A stretch of DNA of 64,000 nt from VBAT01 sp036520835. Lineage in GTDB: Bacteria > Bacteroidota > Bacteroidia > Chitinophagales > Chitinophagaceae. Location of the stretch: positions 1-64,000 of the forward strand of contig DATDIX010000081.1 of assembly GCA_036520835.1 (NCBI GenBank), in the 5' to 3' direction. The notes beneath the pieces were generated by a model. The model searched no databases. It saw nothing but the letters and a program-made list of their open reading frames with translations, and was not told where the DNA came from. A program made the position numbers and the translations under genes. Shown here piece after piece: positions 38,060 to 47,584 of this stretch; the stretch's first letter is position 1, and every line of letters begins with the position of its first letter.

Positions 38060-38064
38060 ATGAA
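37985..38064 (+). promoter_or_regulatory. SusC 2 upstream control module (second copy)
   Basis: Colinear with 32136-32215: CAGGATGGTGCAGGATGAT at 37985-38003, then the conserved block 38025-38064 ending in TGCCTGCTAT plus ATGAA. The spacing between motifs and to the start codon is identical, although 20 of the 21 bases just between them are not reliably conserved. This points to selection on both motifs, or a recent duplication under partial drift. Confidence 0.7.
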
Positions 38065-41000
38065 AGAAATAACTGCAATGCGCAGAATCATGGGCATACT
38101 CATAATTCTGCTTTTTCCCACACTAGTTGTATTTTCTCAAAACAATTTTAAAGTAACCGGCAAAATCACCGATGAGTCCGGCAAACCAATTGAGGGGGCC
38201 ACTGTCCAGGTAAAAGGAAGCGCCAGTGCTACTGTAACAAAAGCTGACGGCACTTTTGAGATCATGGCCGCATCAGGCCGATCGGTACTGGTATTTTCTC
38301 ATGTTGCTTTTGCAGAACAGGAGATCGCTTTGAACGACAAAAGCGAAGTTTCACTGGTAATGTTACCGGCCGTTGGCACATTGGATGATGTGGTGGTGGT
38401 TGGATATGGCACTCAAAAAAAGAGTGACGTAACCGGGGCTCTCAGCCGTTTAACTGCAGAAGATATACAGGAGCGTCCGTCACAAAACGTGTTACAGGCG
38501 ATCCAGGGAAAAGCTGCGGGGGTGCATGTTTCCTCAAACTTCAAGCCGGGCGAACTCCCGGTATTAAGAGTCCGGGGTAACCGCTCAATAGGCGCTTCCA
38601 ATGATCCTTTGTATGTCATTGATGGTATTCCTATGGTAAGTTCACTGGGAGTAAATTCATTTTCAATGAGCGATCTTAACCCGAATGATATTGCTTCCGT
38701 TGAGATACTGAAAGATGCATCTGCCACAGCTATCTATGGTTCCCGCGGAGCCAATGGAGTGGTGCTGATCACAACAATTAAAGGCAAAAAAGGAAAGACC
38801 GGTGTGAGCTTCAATTCTACTGTTTCACTTGATTCTTACAAAGGACTTACTGACTGGATGGATGGTGGCCAGTATATCGACCGCTGGCGTCAAAGCCTGA
38901 TAAATGGACGTGTATACCAGTCAACAACAAATACCAACCTGGATCAGCCAGCTACAACCTGGTATCCTGATCCTTTTTTAGACAGGGATAGAATGGGACT
39001 GGCTTCTGACCAAACGGCTCTTTCCTCTGTGTGGATGGGATATGATTGGGATGTTTATGGTACAACACCCAAAATGCGGGCAACAACTGCTGCAGAACAA
39101 GCAATGGGATGGCCTGCCATGGTTCCTGTTTACAATTCCGAAAACATCAGGAGTTACGATTGGCTTAGCGATGCTACCCGCCAGGGTTTGACGCAAAACC
39201 ACCAGATCTCTCTTACTTCAGGAACGGAAGTATCAAGGCTTTTAATATCACTTAATTATTATAACCAGAAAGGCGTTCAAAAAGACCAGGATTATAAACG
39301 TTATACTGCAACTGTCAACGGGGATATTGCAGCCAACAAATGGTTTACACTTGGAACTTCCATTATCGCTTCATTCTCCACTCAAAATTTTGGTATCCAG
39401 GGTCCGAATACTTCCAATACAGGTTCAAAGGATCTGTATTCAAGGGCCACCGATCAATTTCCTTATGCCTTGCCTAAAGACGATAACGGGGCATGGATAA
39501 AAAACCCGGGAGGTAATCTGAGTTTGTGGAATCCTTTGGTAGATATTGACCAGGTATTGAATGAAAGACGCAGCGGCGCCATTATGGCGAGTGTATTCAG
39601 TGAGATCAAGTTTACTCCCTGGTTGAAATACCGGGTAAACTTTGGTGCACAATACCGCCAGTTCAGATCAAGTTCATGGACGGGCCCTGATGCAACAAGC
39701 CATTTGACCAACAGGCCTAATACTGCTGGTTATGCCACACAGGAGAACTTTTCATGGGTAGTTGAAAACCTGCTTTATTTTGACAAGACAATTGCAAATG
39801 ACCACAAAATAGGAGTCACCCTTCTTCAATCATCACAGAAATCACGCAGGGAAAATGCCAGCATCAATGTAACCGGGCTGATTAATCCGCTCAGTTTGTG
39901 GTATGACGTTGGGTCGAACACTGCCGGGAACCCGGGATACGGAACGGGCTTTACAGAGAACACTCTTTCCTCGTTTATGGGCCGCGTAAATTATACGTTA
40001 ATGGACAAATACCTGCTAACGTTTTCAGGTCGTGCTGATGGAGCTTCGGTATTAGCCCCTGAACATAAATGGGACTTCTTTCCATCATTCGCTGTTGCCT
40101 GGAAAATGCAGCAGGAAAATTTCCTGAATTCGGCTACCTGGATCAATGAACTTAAACTCCGGGTCGGGTATGGAGTGGTCGGTAATTCATCCGTGAACCC
40201 GTATACTACTTCTGGTCCGCTCAGCAGGAACCCATATGTTTTTGGTTCTGCTGCCGGTATTGGCTATTTGCCGCAACTTGTACAAAACCCGGAATTGAAA
40301 TGGGAAGAAACTGCGCAAACGAATATCGGGATTGATTTTGCCGTGATCAAAAACCGCATATCAGGTTCACTTGAGTTCTACCAGCAGAATACTTCCGACC
40401 TGATCTTCCCCAAAACTCTTCCCGCAGTTTCCGGCTATGTTCAAAAGTTTGAGAATGTCGGCAAAACAAGAAATAAAGGAGTGGAAATAACCATTACTGC
40501 TATCCCAATTCAAAAGAAAGATTATAGCTGGACAATAGATGTCAATTGGGCTAAGAACAAGGAAGAGATCGTTGAACTGATAAATGGGAAGCAGGATATG
40601 GTGGCAAATGAATTATTTATTGGTCAGCCCACGCAGGTATTTTACAGGTACGAAAATGCAGGCATCTGGGGAGCCGATGCAAAATCCATGTCAGACATGG
40701 CGCTCTTCAATGCAAACGGAACCCGGTTCCGTCCCGGCACCGTTAAAGTTGTTGATCAGAACGGGGATTTCAGGATCGACGCATCTGATTATGTAATTCT
40801 TGGTTCAGCCCGCCCTGATTGGACCGGCGGTATCACCAATACATTTACTTATAAAAACTGGACATTAAGCTCCTTCATTTATCTCAGGTGGGGTCAAACT
40901 TATTTTGGCGGCTATCCTAATTCTTACGGCGGCACATTTCCCAATGGCCGCGTAGAGAATGATCTGTGGTCATGGGATAATCCGGAGGGCCGCTGGCCGA

Positions 41001-41329
41001 TGCCCAACTTTGCTGCTGCAGCCAACATAACCAATATCTCTGAGGCCATGCAATACAACGATGGATCATTCGGAGTAGTAAAGAATATTTCTCTTTCTTA
41101 TACAATGCCAAAAAAATGGATCAATAAAATTTCAGCAAACGATGTAACATTGAACGTCCAGGTGATTAATCCTTTCATGTTTGGACCCGGTGTCACAAAG
41201 TGGGGGCTTAATCCTGATGACGACACGAACTGGAGTATCCGTTCTACAAACACGAACCCGCTTGGCGGAACAAATAATAATACCATTCTTCCCCAAAGTT
41301 TTGTGTTTGGGATAAGGGCAGGATTTTAA
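38060..41329 (+). CDS. SusC/RagA-family TonB-dependent outer membrane receptor 2 (1089 aa)
   Basis: Start chosen at ATG 38060 because the leader aligns base for base with SusC 1; an upstream ATG at 38027 lies inside the conserved block. A signal peptide is followed by a carboxypeptidase-like domain (VTGKITDESGKPIEGATVQ) clearly homologous to that of SusC 1. Then come DVVVVGYGTQKKSDVTGA, the plug (VRGNRSIGASNDPLYVIDG, LKDASATAIYGSRGANGV) and a beta-barrel ending FGIRAGF, with the aromatic last residue typical of outer-membrane barrels. Barrel sequences differ considerably from SusC 1, so the two importers may take different oligosaccharides. Confidence 0.96.
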   Translation: MKEITAMRRIMGILIILLFPTLVVFSQNNFKVTGKITDESGKPIEGATVQVKGSASATVTKADGTFEIMAASGRSVLVFSHVAFAEQEIALNDKSEVSLVMLPAVGTLDDVVVVGYGTQKKSDVTGALSRLTAEDIQERPSQNVLQAIQGKAAGVHVSSNFKPGELPVLRVRGNRSIGASNDPLYVIDGIPMVSSLGVNSFSMSDLNPNDIASVEILKDASATAIYGSRGANGVVLITTIKGKKGKTGVSFNSTVSLDSYKGLTDWMDGGQYIDRWRQSLINGRVYQSTTNTNLDQPATTWYPDPFLDRDRMGLASDQTALSSVWMGYDWDVYGTTPKMRATTAAEQAMGWPAMVPVYNSENIRSYDWLSDATRQGLTQNHQISLTSGTEVSRLLISLNYYNQKGVQKDQDYKRYTATVNGDIAANKWFTLGTSIIASFSTQNFGIQGPNTSNTGSKDLYSRATDQFPYALPKDDNGAWIKNPGGNLSLWNPLVDIDQVLNERRSGAIMASVFSEIKFTPWLKYRVNFGAQYRQFRSSSWTGPDATSHLTNRPNTAGYATQENFSWVVENLLYFDKTIANDHKIGVTLLQSSQKSRRENASINVTGLINPLSLWYDVGSNTAGNPGYGTGFTENTLSSFMGRVNYTLMDKYLLTFSGRADGASVLAPEHKWDFFPSFAVAWKMQQENFLNSATWINELKLRVGYGVVGNSSVNPYTTSGPLSRNPYVFGSAAGIGYLPQLVQNPELKWEETAQTNIGIDFAVIKNRISGSLEFYQQNTSDLIFPKTLPAVSGYVQKFENVGKTRNKGVEITITAIPIQKKDYSWTIDVNWAKNKEEIVELINGKQDMVANELFIGQPTQVFYRYENAGIWGADAKSMSDMALFNANGTRFRPGTVKVVDQNGDFRIDASDYVILGSARPDWTGGITNTFTYKNWTLSSFIYLRWGQTYFGGYPNSYGGTFPNGRVENDLWSWDNPEGRWPMPNFAAAANITNISEAMQYNDGSFGVVKNISLSYTMPKKWINKISANDVTLNVQVINPFMFGPGVTKWGLNPDDDTNWSIRSTNTNPLGGTNNNTILPQSFVFGIRAGF

Positions 41330-41358
41330 AATAATTAAACTCTATTAAAAATAATTTT

Positions 41359-43563
41359 ATGAAACAGCGCATGAATAGATACATTCTGATCCCGGGAATG
41401 GTAATATTGTTTATTACCTCCTTTGTTTCGTGCAAAAAGTTTCTCACCGAAAAGCAGGTCGCGTCACTGACACAGGATTACTATAATGATGAAAATGGGC
41501 TTAACTCACTCATTAATGGTCTTTATGTGTATGCCCGTGTAAAACACGAGTGGGAAGCTAACGGCGCCAGGTTGATAGAACCTGAAACAGATGCCTATAT
41601 GACCACCGCAACTGCAAATGCACAAATGACTCCCGCCGTCTATGGCACCAATGTCAGTTCTATTGCATCCGGTAATGTCACGAATTTCCTGGGCAGCGCA
41701 AATTCCAACTATGCGCCCATGGGGACTTACCCGCACATTAATAACTGTAATATTGCCCTTGATGTTATTGATAATATCATGCCTGGCAAATTTGGTTCTG
41801 ACGAGGCTTTCAGGAAAACAAGAAGGTCCGAGATATTATTTCTTCGTGCCTGGGCCTACTACCTTGTTTCAAACCAGTTAGGTGATGTTCCCTTATTGCT
41901 CAGTCCCAAGCGGGAGGATAATGGTATCTATTTTTATCCCAAAGCAAAGCTGGAAGATATTTATAAGCAGATCATTGCTGACCTGCGGTATGCTTATGAA
42001 AACCTGCCTGCAACGACACCTGACCGGGGCCGTATCACCAAATGGGCTGCGGGTCATTTGCTGGCCAAACTTTATCTTAACAGGGCTCAGGCAGCCGGTT
42101 TTCAAAACAGCAGTGAGACACACCTGAAGATGCTGTATAAAGGAAATGTAGCTACTGACCTGGATTCAGTAATTACCATTGCTTCAGAAGTCATTACAGG
42201 TAAAGGCGGAGCCGCAGGTTTGGCCCCGGACTACTGGACACTGTTTAACCCTGCTGTATCTGAAACCAACCCCCATGGAGAAGTGATCCTGGCGGCACAA
42301 TTTGACATTAATGTCAGCCTTAATGGACGCTTTGGAGGCAATCGTTCCTGCAACTATCATATAGGCGACTACACTAATGCAACAGGGGTGACCCGTGTCC
42401 AGGCATATGGACGGCCATTCGGTACTTTCAAACCAACAGATTTTGCCTATGATAATTTCCGCGATAAAGTTTACGATTCACGTTACTATAAAACTTTTTC
42501 GTATGAATATGTTGGCAACATGCCTTTGAGTACCAGTACTTCTTATACATGGAATACTGCGGCTGCAACCTGGTGGAATGCCAATAAACCTGCTTCAGAA
42601 CCGGCCATACCCATACCGCTTCCGGCTGCCCCGAACAATAAAAGGATATTACCCGGGAAAAGGGCCATTATTTATCTCGAAAATCAAAGAAGTGAGGCGC
42701 TTGATTCAACGATGGTAATGAGCATGCCTTTTCAATTCATGGTTCGCTGGATCGTATCATCTGTTACCGGCAGGTATTACTACCGGCTCTGGCACAATGG
42801 CGCCAATATGGGATTGGCAGCGGGTATGACTGCGCCTTATCTTTCTTCCAAAAAATATGTTGATCCGCTACGCGGGGGAAGCAGCGATGAAGCCAATTTC
42901 AACAGTGAAAATGGTACCCGTGATGCTATCCTGATGCGACTGGCAGAGACCTTCCTGATCAGGGCAGAAGCATACGGACGCAAAGGCCAGTATGCACTGG
43001 CAGTGAATGATATTAATGTACTGCGCCAACGGGCTGCGTATAAAGGAGGAGAAAGCCGTTCTGATGTATTAGTACAGTGGGAACCGCAGGCAACCCAGCT
43101 TGCTGCATCTGAAAAAGTTCCTCCATACCCTGCAATCGGAGATGCATTTTCAAAAATAACGGTAACTGAAGCTCATTTCACACCGGGTACGCCACAGGCA
43201 ATAGCAGAAGGATATATCCCTATCGTAACATCAAAAGCAGATATGTTCGTTCATTTCATTTATAATGAAAAGGTCCGTGAGTTTCTCTCCGAAGGTATTG
43301 CCTGGGAAGACCAGCATAATGCCGGCATTCTATACGATCGTGTGATGTATCTTAACCAAATGGCGTCTGACATGACAGGGCTGTGGCCGGTAGCCTATAA
43401 TACAGTCAATGGCAATGGACAGAATGGGAATGGCAAAGGGCAAATGAAAAAACATTATACATTCAGACCATGGCCGAATTCATTTCTTGTTCAGCTTACA
43501 GATGAAAACGGTTCAGTGCTGGATGCTACTGCCAGGGCAGCTTACCAGAACCCGGGATACTGA
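41359..43563 (+). CDS. SusD/RagB-family glycan-binding lipoprotein 2 (734 aa)
   Basis: Surface-exposed partner of SusC 2, 29 bp downstream. Lipobox FVSC (C25) is followed by KKFLTEKQVASLTQDYY. The helical SusD core shows RSEILFLRAWAYYLVSNQLGDVPLLL and LAETFLIRAEAYGRKGQ, and it ends YQNPGY. At 734 residues it is unusually long for SusD; extra loops lie around 390-470 (Pro/Ala-rich, with NKPASEPAIPIPLPAAPNNK) and near the C-terminus (GNGQNGNGKGQ). A Met at residue 5 is an alternative start. Confidence 0.94.
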   Translation: MKQRMNRYILIPGMVILFITSFVSCKKFLTEKQVASLTQDYYNDENGLNSLINGLYVYARVKHEWEANGARLIEPETDAYMTTATANAQMTPAVYGTNVSSIASGNVTNFLGSANSNYAPMGTYPHINNCNIALDVIDNIMPGKFGSDEAFRKTRRSEILFLRAWAYYLVSNQLGDVPLLLSPKREDNGIYFYPKAKLEDIYKQIIADLRYAYENLPATTPDRGRITKWAAGHLLAKLYLNRAQAAGFQNSSETHLKMLYKGNVATDLDSVITIASEVITGKGGAAGLAPDYWTLFNPAVSETNPHGEVILAAQFDINVSLNGRFGGNRSCNYHIGDYTNATGVTRVQAYGRPFGTFKPTDFAYDNFRDKVYDSRYYKTFSYEYVGNMPLSTSTSYTWNTAAATWWNANKPASEPAIPIPLPAAPNNKRILPGKRAIIYLENQRSEALDSTMVMSMPFQFMVRWIVSSVTGRYYYRLWHNGANMGLAAGMTAPYLSSKKYVDPLRGGSSDEANFNSENGTRDAILMRLAETFLIRAEAYGRKGQYALAVNDINVLRQRAAYKGGESRSDVLVQWEPQATQLAASEKVPPYPAIGDAFSKITVTEAHFTPGTPQAIAEGYIPIVTSKADMFVHFIYNEKVREFLSEGIAWEDQHNAGILYDRVMYLNQMASDMTGLWPVAYNTVNGNGQNGNGKGQMKKHYTFRPWPNSFLVQLTDENGSVLDATARAAYQNPGY

Positions 43564-43572
43564 TCTTTCGCT

Positions 43573-43621
43573 AGCAATCGAGGCAATCAAAAAAGGCCCC
43601 GGGATAGTCGGGGTCTTTTTT
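43573..43621 (+). terminator. Intrinsic terminator after SusD 2
   Basis: AGCAATCGAGGCAATC (43573-43588), then an A-run, stem GGCCCC (43595-43600) / GGGGTC (43610-43615) and TTTTTT. It is the counterpart of the terminator after SusD 1 and marks the end of the second import operon before the enzyme genes. Confidence 0.88.
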
Positions 43622-43682
43622 ATTACTATAAGCAACAAATCACTCCAAGAACTAATACCTTTCAGTAACCTATTTTATTGCT

Positions 43683-45035
43683 ATGACAAAAAACAACTTA
43701 TTAGCGTTTGCCGCAGGATTGATATTCACCGGAAGCGCCTTTGCACAGCCCCGGACCGGTAATGATGTGACAACACCTTTACACGCATTGAGACCGGATT
43801 ACCCGGTGCCCTATGAACCGATGAGTAAAGAAGGCATCAAAAAAGTATTGGATAAAGTGTTTAATTATCTCGATGTGGTCACTCCTGCGCAAATGATCAA
43901 TAAACAGACCAATGAGGAAGTAAATGATGTTTCAAAAATTGATACCAATACAACAGTTAAGCAGGGAGATTACCGGCTCACCAGTTACGAATGGGGTGTT
44001 ACTTATTCAGCGATGCTATGGACAGGAGAAACAACAGGGGATAAGCGTTATACTGATTATGTGCAGAAACGTTTTGCGTTTTTATCAGAATGGATCCCTG
44101 CGGTAAAGAGATCGGTGAAGGCGGGTATTTATAAAGGGAATAATTACCCGTTTCGCCAGCCTATAGAGCCACGGGCACTGGATGATGCCGGCGCTGTATG
44201 CGCTGCGATGATCAAAGCTCAACGCGGCGGTGTGAACAGCAATCTTCGCCCGCTGATAGATAATTATATTGACTTTGTCGCCAATAAAGAATACCGGTTG
44301 GCTGATGGTACATTAGGAAGAAACCGTCCGCAGAAAAATACATTGTGGCTTGATGACCTGTACATGGGGGTGCCTGCATTGGCGCAGATGGGAAAGCTGA
44401 CGGGGGATAAAAAATATTTTGATGACGCGGTGAAACAAATAAGACAATTTGCTCAGCGCATGTTTAATAAAGAGAAAGGTGTTTATATGCACGGATGGGT
44501 GGAAAGCATGGAAACACATCCTGAGTTTCGTTGGGCAAGGGCCAATGGCTGGGCATTAATGGCGAAAGTAGAATTATTAGATGTATTACCGGAAAATCAT
44601 CCCGGAAGAAAATTTGTCATTGACCAGCTAAAGGCACATGCAAAAGGGCTGGCATCCTATCAAAGCGGCAGCGGGTTCTGGCACCAGTTATTGGATAAAA
44701 CTGATTCATACCTTGAAACATCGGCTACTGCGATCTATGCATATTGTATCGCCCATGCATGCTACAAAGGCTGGTTGGATCCCGTCACTTATGCGCCGAT
44801 GGCAATGCTGGCATGGAATGCAGTTGCAACCAAAGTAAACGATAAAGGACAGGTGGAAGGAACCTGTGTTGGAACAGGTATGGCTTTCGACCCGGCGTTT
44901 TATTATCACCGGCCGGTGAATGTTTTTGCTGCGCATAGTTATGGTCCTGTATTGCTGGCAGGCGCTGAACTATACCGGATGATGGAGAAGAACCCGTTTA
45001 AAATAAATGATAGTTCATTGCAATACTATAAGTGA
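43683..45035 (+). CDS. GH105-type unsaturated rhamnogalacturonyl hydrolase (450 aa)
   Basis: Predicted to remove the 4,5-unsaturated galacturonate from rhamnogalacturonan oligosaccharides made by lyases, as YteR/YesR do. A signal peptide (MTKNNLLAFAAGLIFTGSAFA) indicates export. The family motif WLDDLYMGVPAL puts the candidate catalytic Asp at 224/225. Other conserved parts are RWARANGWALMAK and LETSATAIYAY, both typical of the (alpha/alpha)6 fold. It starts 62 bp after the terminator, so its own promoter should lie in 43622-43682. The stop overlaps a short GTGAGTGGT repeat. Confidence 0.92.
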   Translation: MTKNNLLAFAAGLIFTGSAFAQPRTGNDVTTPLHALRPDYPVPYEPMSKEGIKKVLDKVFNYLDVVTPAQMINKQTNEEVNDVSKIDTNTTVKQGDYRLTSYEWGVTYSAMLWTGETTGDKRYTDYVQKRFAFLSEWIPAVKRSVKAGIYKGNNYPFRQPIEPRALDDAGAVCAAMIKAQRGGVNSNLRPLIDNYIDFVANKEYRLADGTLGRNRPQKNTLWLDDLYMGVPALAQMGKLTGDKKYFDDAVKQIRQFAQRMFNKEKGVYMHGWVESMETHPEFRWARANGWALMAKVELLDVLPENHPGRKFVIDQLKAHAKGLASYQSGSGFWHQLLDKTDSYLETSATAIYAYCIAHACYKGWLDPVTYAPMAMLAWNAVATKVNDKGQVEGTCVGTGMAFDPAFYYHRPVNVFAAHSYGPVLLAGAELYRMMEKNPFKINDSSLQYYK

Positions 45036-45060
45036 GTGGTCAGTAGTGAGTGGTGAGTGG
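45032..45060. repeat. GTGAGTGGT short repeat overlapping the GH105 stop codon
   Basis: GTGAGTGGT at 45032-45040 and again at 45046-45054, followed by GAGTGG. The TGA stop of the GH105 gene is inside the first unit. A sequence matching at about 25 of 30 bases overlaps the stop codon of the PL22 gene (53366-53390). Confidence 0.65.
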
Positions 45061-45112
45061 GGGCAAAATTGCAGAGACAGTCTTTCTTTTCTGATATGGG
45101 TATAAGAATTAT

Positions 45113-47584
45113 ATGAAAATTTTACAATGGGCAATTTTGCCGGTCATCTTTATTGCAAGCCATACAGCTTTTGCACAACAACAGAAGAAGTATGTTCTAT
45201 GGTATGATAAACCGGCGAAGGACTGGAATGAAGCTTTACCAATTGGGAATGGCCGTCTCGGCGCTATGATATTTGGCAGGACAGATACAGAATTGATACA
45301 ATTAAACGAGCAAACACTCTGGACAGGCGGCCCGGTTGACCTGAATCCGAATCCTGATGCTCCGAAATATTTACAACCGGTAAGAGAGGCTTTATTTAAG
45401 GATAGTATTGGCCAGGCGGTTCGCTTATTACGAAAAATGCAGGGGCCTGATACGGAAATGTATCAGCCGCTGGGTGATGTTATTATTAAACAACAGTTGA
45501 CCGGAAATATTACCAATTATACCCGTGACCTGGATATTACTAATGCCACATCAACTACTAAGTTCGCAGTAAATGGGGTAAACTATTCCCGTGAGATATT
45601 TTCTTCTGCACCCGACCAGGTGATCATTATCCGGGTAAAAGCAAGTAAGGCAAAGTCATTAAGTTTTACAATAGAGGTAAACCATGAACTGAAATATGAG
45701 AAACTGGTTACTCCTTTGAAAGAATTAGTACTAAAGGGGAAAGCAAGGATCACCAATGATGAAAGAAGGAAGCCTAAACCGCTGATATACGAAGACAGCG
45801 CCAATTGTGATGGCATGCGTTTTCAATTCAGGATAAAAGCGATCACGAAGGATGGAATTGTCAGCAATACGGATTCTTCATTGGTTATTTCAAATGCTAC
45901 GGAAGTGCTGTTATTTGTTTCTGCAGCCACCAGCTTTAATGGCTATGATAAATGCCCGGCAAGCCAGGGAAAAGATGAAGAGAAAACAGCTTCACAATAT
46001 TTGCAAAAAGCAAGTGTAAAAAAATATCAGCAATTGCTGGCAGCGCATATAAAAGATTACCAGGAATATTTTAACCGATTATCGCTTTCATTGAACAATG
46101 CGGTGGCTCCCCACCTGCCTGTTGATCAGAGGCTGGCAGCTTACCAGAAAGGAAATCCTGATTTTGACCTGGAGGAATTGTTTTTTCAGTTTGGCCGCTA
46201 CCTGCTCATTTCTTCCTCAAGACCGGGGGGCATACCCGCCAACCTGCAGGGCATCTGGTGTAATAATATCCGTCCTTCCTGGCGCAGCAACTACACTACC
46301 AATATCAACCTGCAGATGAATTACTGGCTGGCGCAGCAATGTAATTTATATGAAATGGAGTTGCCGCTGATCGAACATATCAAACGGATGGCAAAGAACG
46401 GAACAGCTACGGCCAGGAATTATTACAATATGCGGGGATGGGCGGTTCATCATAACTCAGATATGTGGGCACAAACAAACCCGGTTGGCGAAGGCACCGG
46501 CGATCCTAAATGGGCCAACTGGAGTTTGGGTAGCCCGTGGCTAAGCCAGCATTTGTATGAACATTACCGGTTTACTGCGGATAAAAAATATTTAAAGGAT
46601 GTCGCCTATCCATTGATGAAAAGTGCCGCTGAGTTTTGTTTGGACTGGCTGGTAGAAAAAGATGGCGTATTGGTTACGGCGCCTTCCACTTCGCCTGAAA
46701 ACGTTTATTTACATCCGAATGGTTTCAAAGGAACAGTTACCATTGCTTCTGCCATGGATATGGAGATCATCTGGGACTTGTTTACCAATATAATTGAAGC
46801 GTCAGAAATTTTAAATACTGATAAGACGTTTGCTGATCTGTTAAAGGAGAAAAGAAGCAAACTGAATCCATTAAAGATCGGAAAGAAAGGAAACTTAGTG
46901 GAATGGTACGATGACTGGGAGGACGAAGAACCACATCACCGTCATGTATCCCATGCATTTGCTTTGCACCCTGGCCGGCAGATTTCTCCATTGATTGACA
47001 AAAAATATGCAGATGCTGTCACCAAAACACTTGAAATAAGAGGTGATGATGGCACCGGCTGGAGCATTGCATGGAAAATAAATTTCTGGGCAAGATTGCT
47101 GGATGGTGATCATGCGTATACTTTATATAAAAACCTGCTGCGTTTAACAAAGGAATATAGCACAGAGGTCTATACAGGCGGGGGCGGTGTCTATCCTAAT
47201 TTGTTTGATGCGCATCCGCCATTCCAGATCGATGGAAATTTCGGCGCTACTGCCGGCGTTGCTGAAATGCTTGTCCAGAGCCATCTTGGTGAGATACAAT
47301 TATTACCTGCCTTGCCTGCAGCCTGGAAAGATGGCCATGTAAAGGGGTTGGTAGCGAGGGGGAATTTTGAAATTGAAATGTGGTGGAAGGATGGAAAATT
47401 GTCGAAGGCATTTGTTACTTCAAAAGCAGGAGGTAAGTGCATTCTTATGACAAGAGGGCCTGTAATGATAAAATCAGCTAAACAACTTGTTGAGACAGGG
47501 CCTGCTAAAACAGGGGGCATGGAATATTATAAAACAAGTTTCAATACGCAAAAAGGATTGCGTTACGAAATTGCCATTAAGTAA
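45113..47584 (+). CDS. GH95 alpha-L-fucosidase or alpha-L-galactosidase (823 aa)
   Basis: Inverting exo-glycosidase predicted to remove terminal alpha-1,2-linked L-fucose, or L-galactose in some plant-glycan members. Signal peptide MKILQWAILPVIFIASHTAFA. The N-terminal domain begins WNEALPIGNGRLGAMIFG. Catalytic-site motifs match Bifidobacterium AfcA: N397 and N399 (TTNINLQMNYW), E529 (TSPEN) and D707 (QIDGNFGATAG). The full family length is present. Substrate choice between L-fucose and L-galactose cannot be read with confidence. Its TAA overlaps the ATG of the next gene by one base, implying translational coupling with the esterase. Confidence 0.94.
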   Translation: MKILQWAILPVIFIASHTAFAQQQKKYVLWYDKPAKDWNEALPIGNGRLGAMIFGRTDTELIQLNEQTLWTGGPVDLNPNPDAPKYLQPVREALFKDSIGQAVRLLRKMQGPDTEMYQPLGDVIIKQQLTGNITNYTRDLDITNATSTTKFAVNGVNYSREIFSSAPDQVIIIRVKASKAKSLSFTIEVNHELKYEKLVTPLKELVLKGKARITNDERRKPKPLIYEDSANCDGMRFQFRIKAITKDGIVSNTDSSLVISNATEVLLFVSAATSFNGYDKCPASQGKDEEKTASQYLQKASVKKYQQLLAAHIKDYQEYFNRLSLSLNNAVAPHLPVDQRLAAYQKGNPDFDLEELFFQFGRYLLISSSRPGGIPANLQGIWCNNIRPSWRSNYTTNINLQMNYWLAQQCNLYEMELPLIEHIKRMAKNGTATARNYYNMRGWAVHHNSDMWAQTNPVGEGTGDPKWANWSLGSPWLSQHLYEHYRFTADKKYLKDVAYPLMKSAAEFCLDWLVEKDGVLVTAPSTSPENVYLHPNGFKGTVTIASAMDMEIIWDLFTNIIEASEILNTDKTFADLLKEKRSKLNPLKIGKKGNLVEWYDDWEDEEPHHRHVSHAFALHPGRQISPLIDKKYADAVTKTLEIRGDDGTGWSIAWKINFWARLLDGDHAYTLYKNLLRLTKEYSTEVYTGGGGVYPNLFDAHPPFQIDGNFGATAGVAEMLVQSHLGEIQLLPALPAAWKDGHVKGLVARGNFEIEMWWKDGKLSKAFVTSKAGGKCILMTRGPVMIKSAKQLVETGPAKTGGMEYYKTSFNTQKGLRYEIAIK

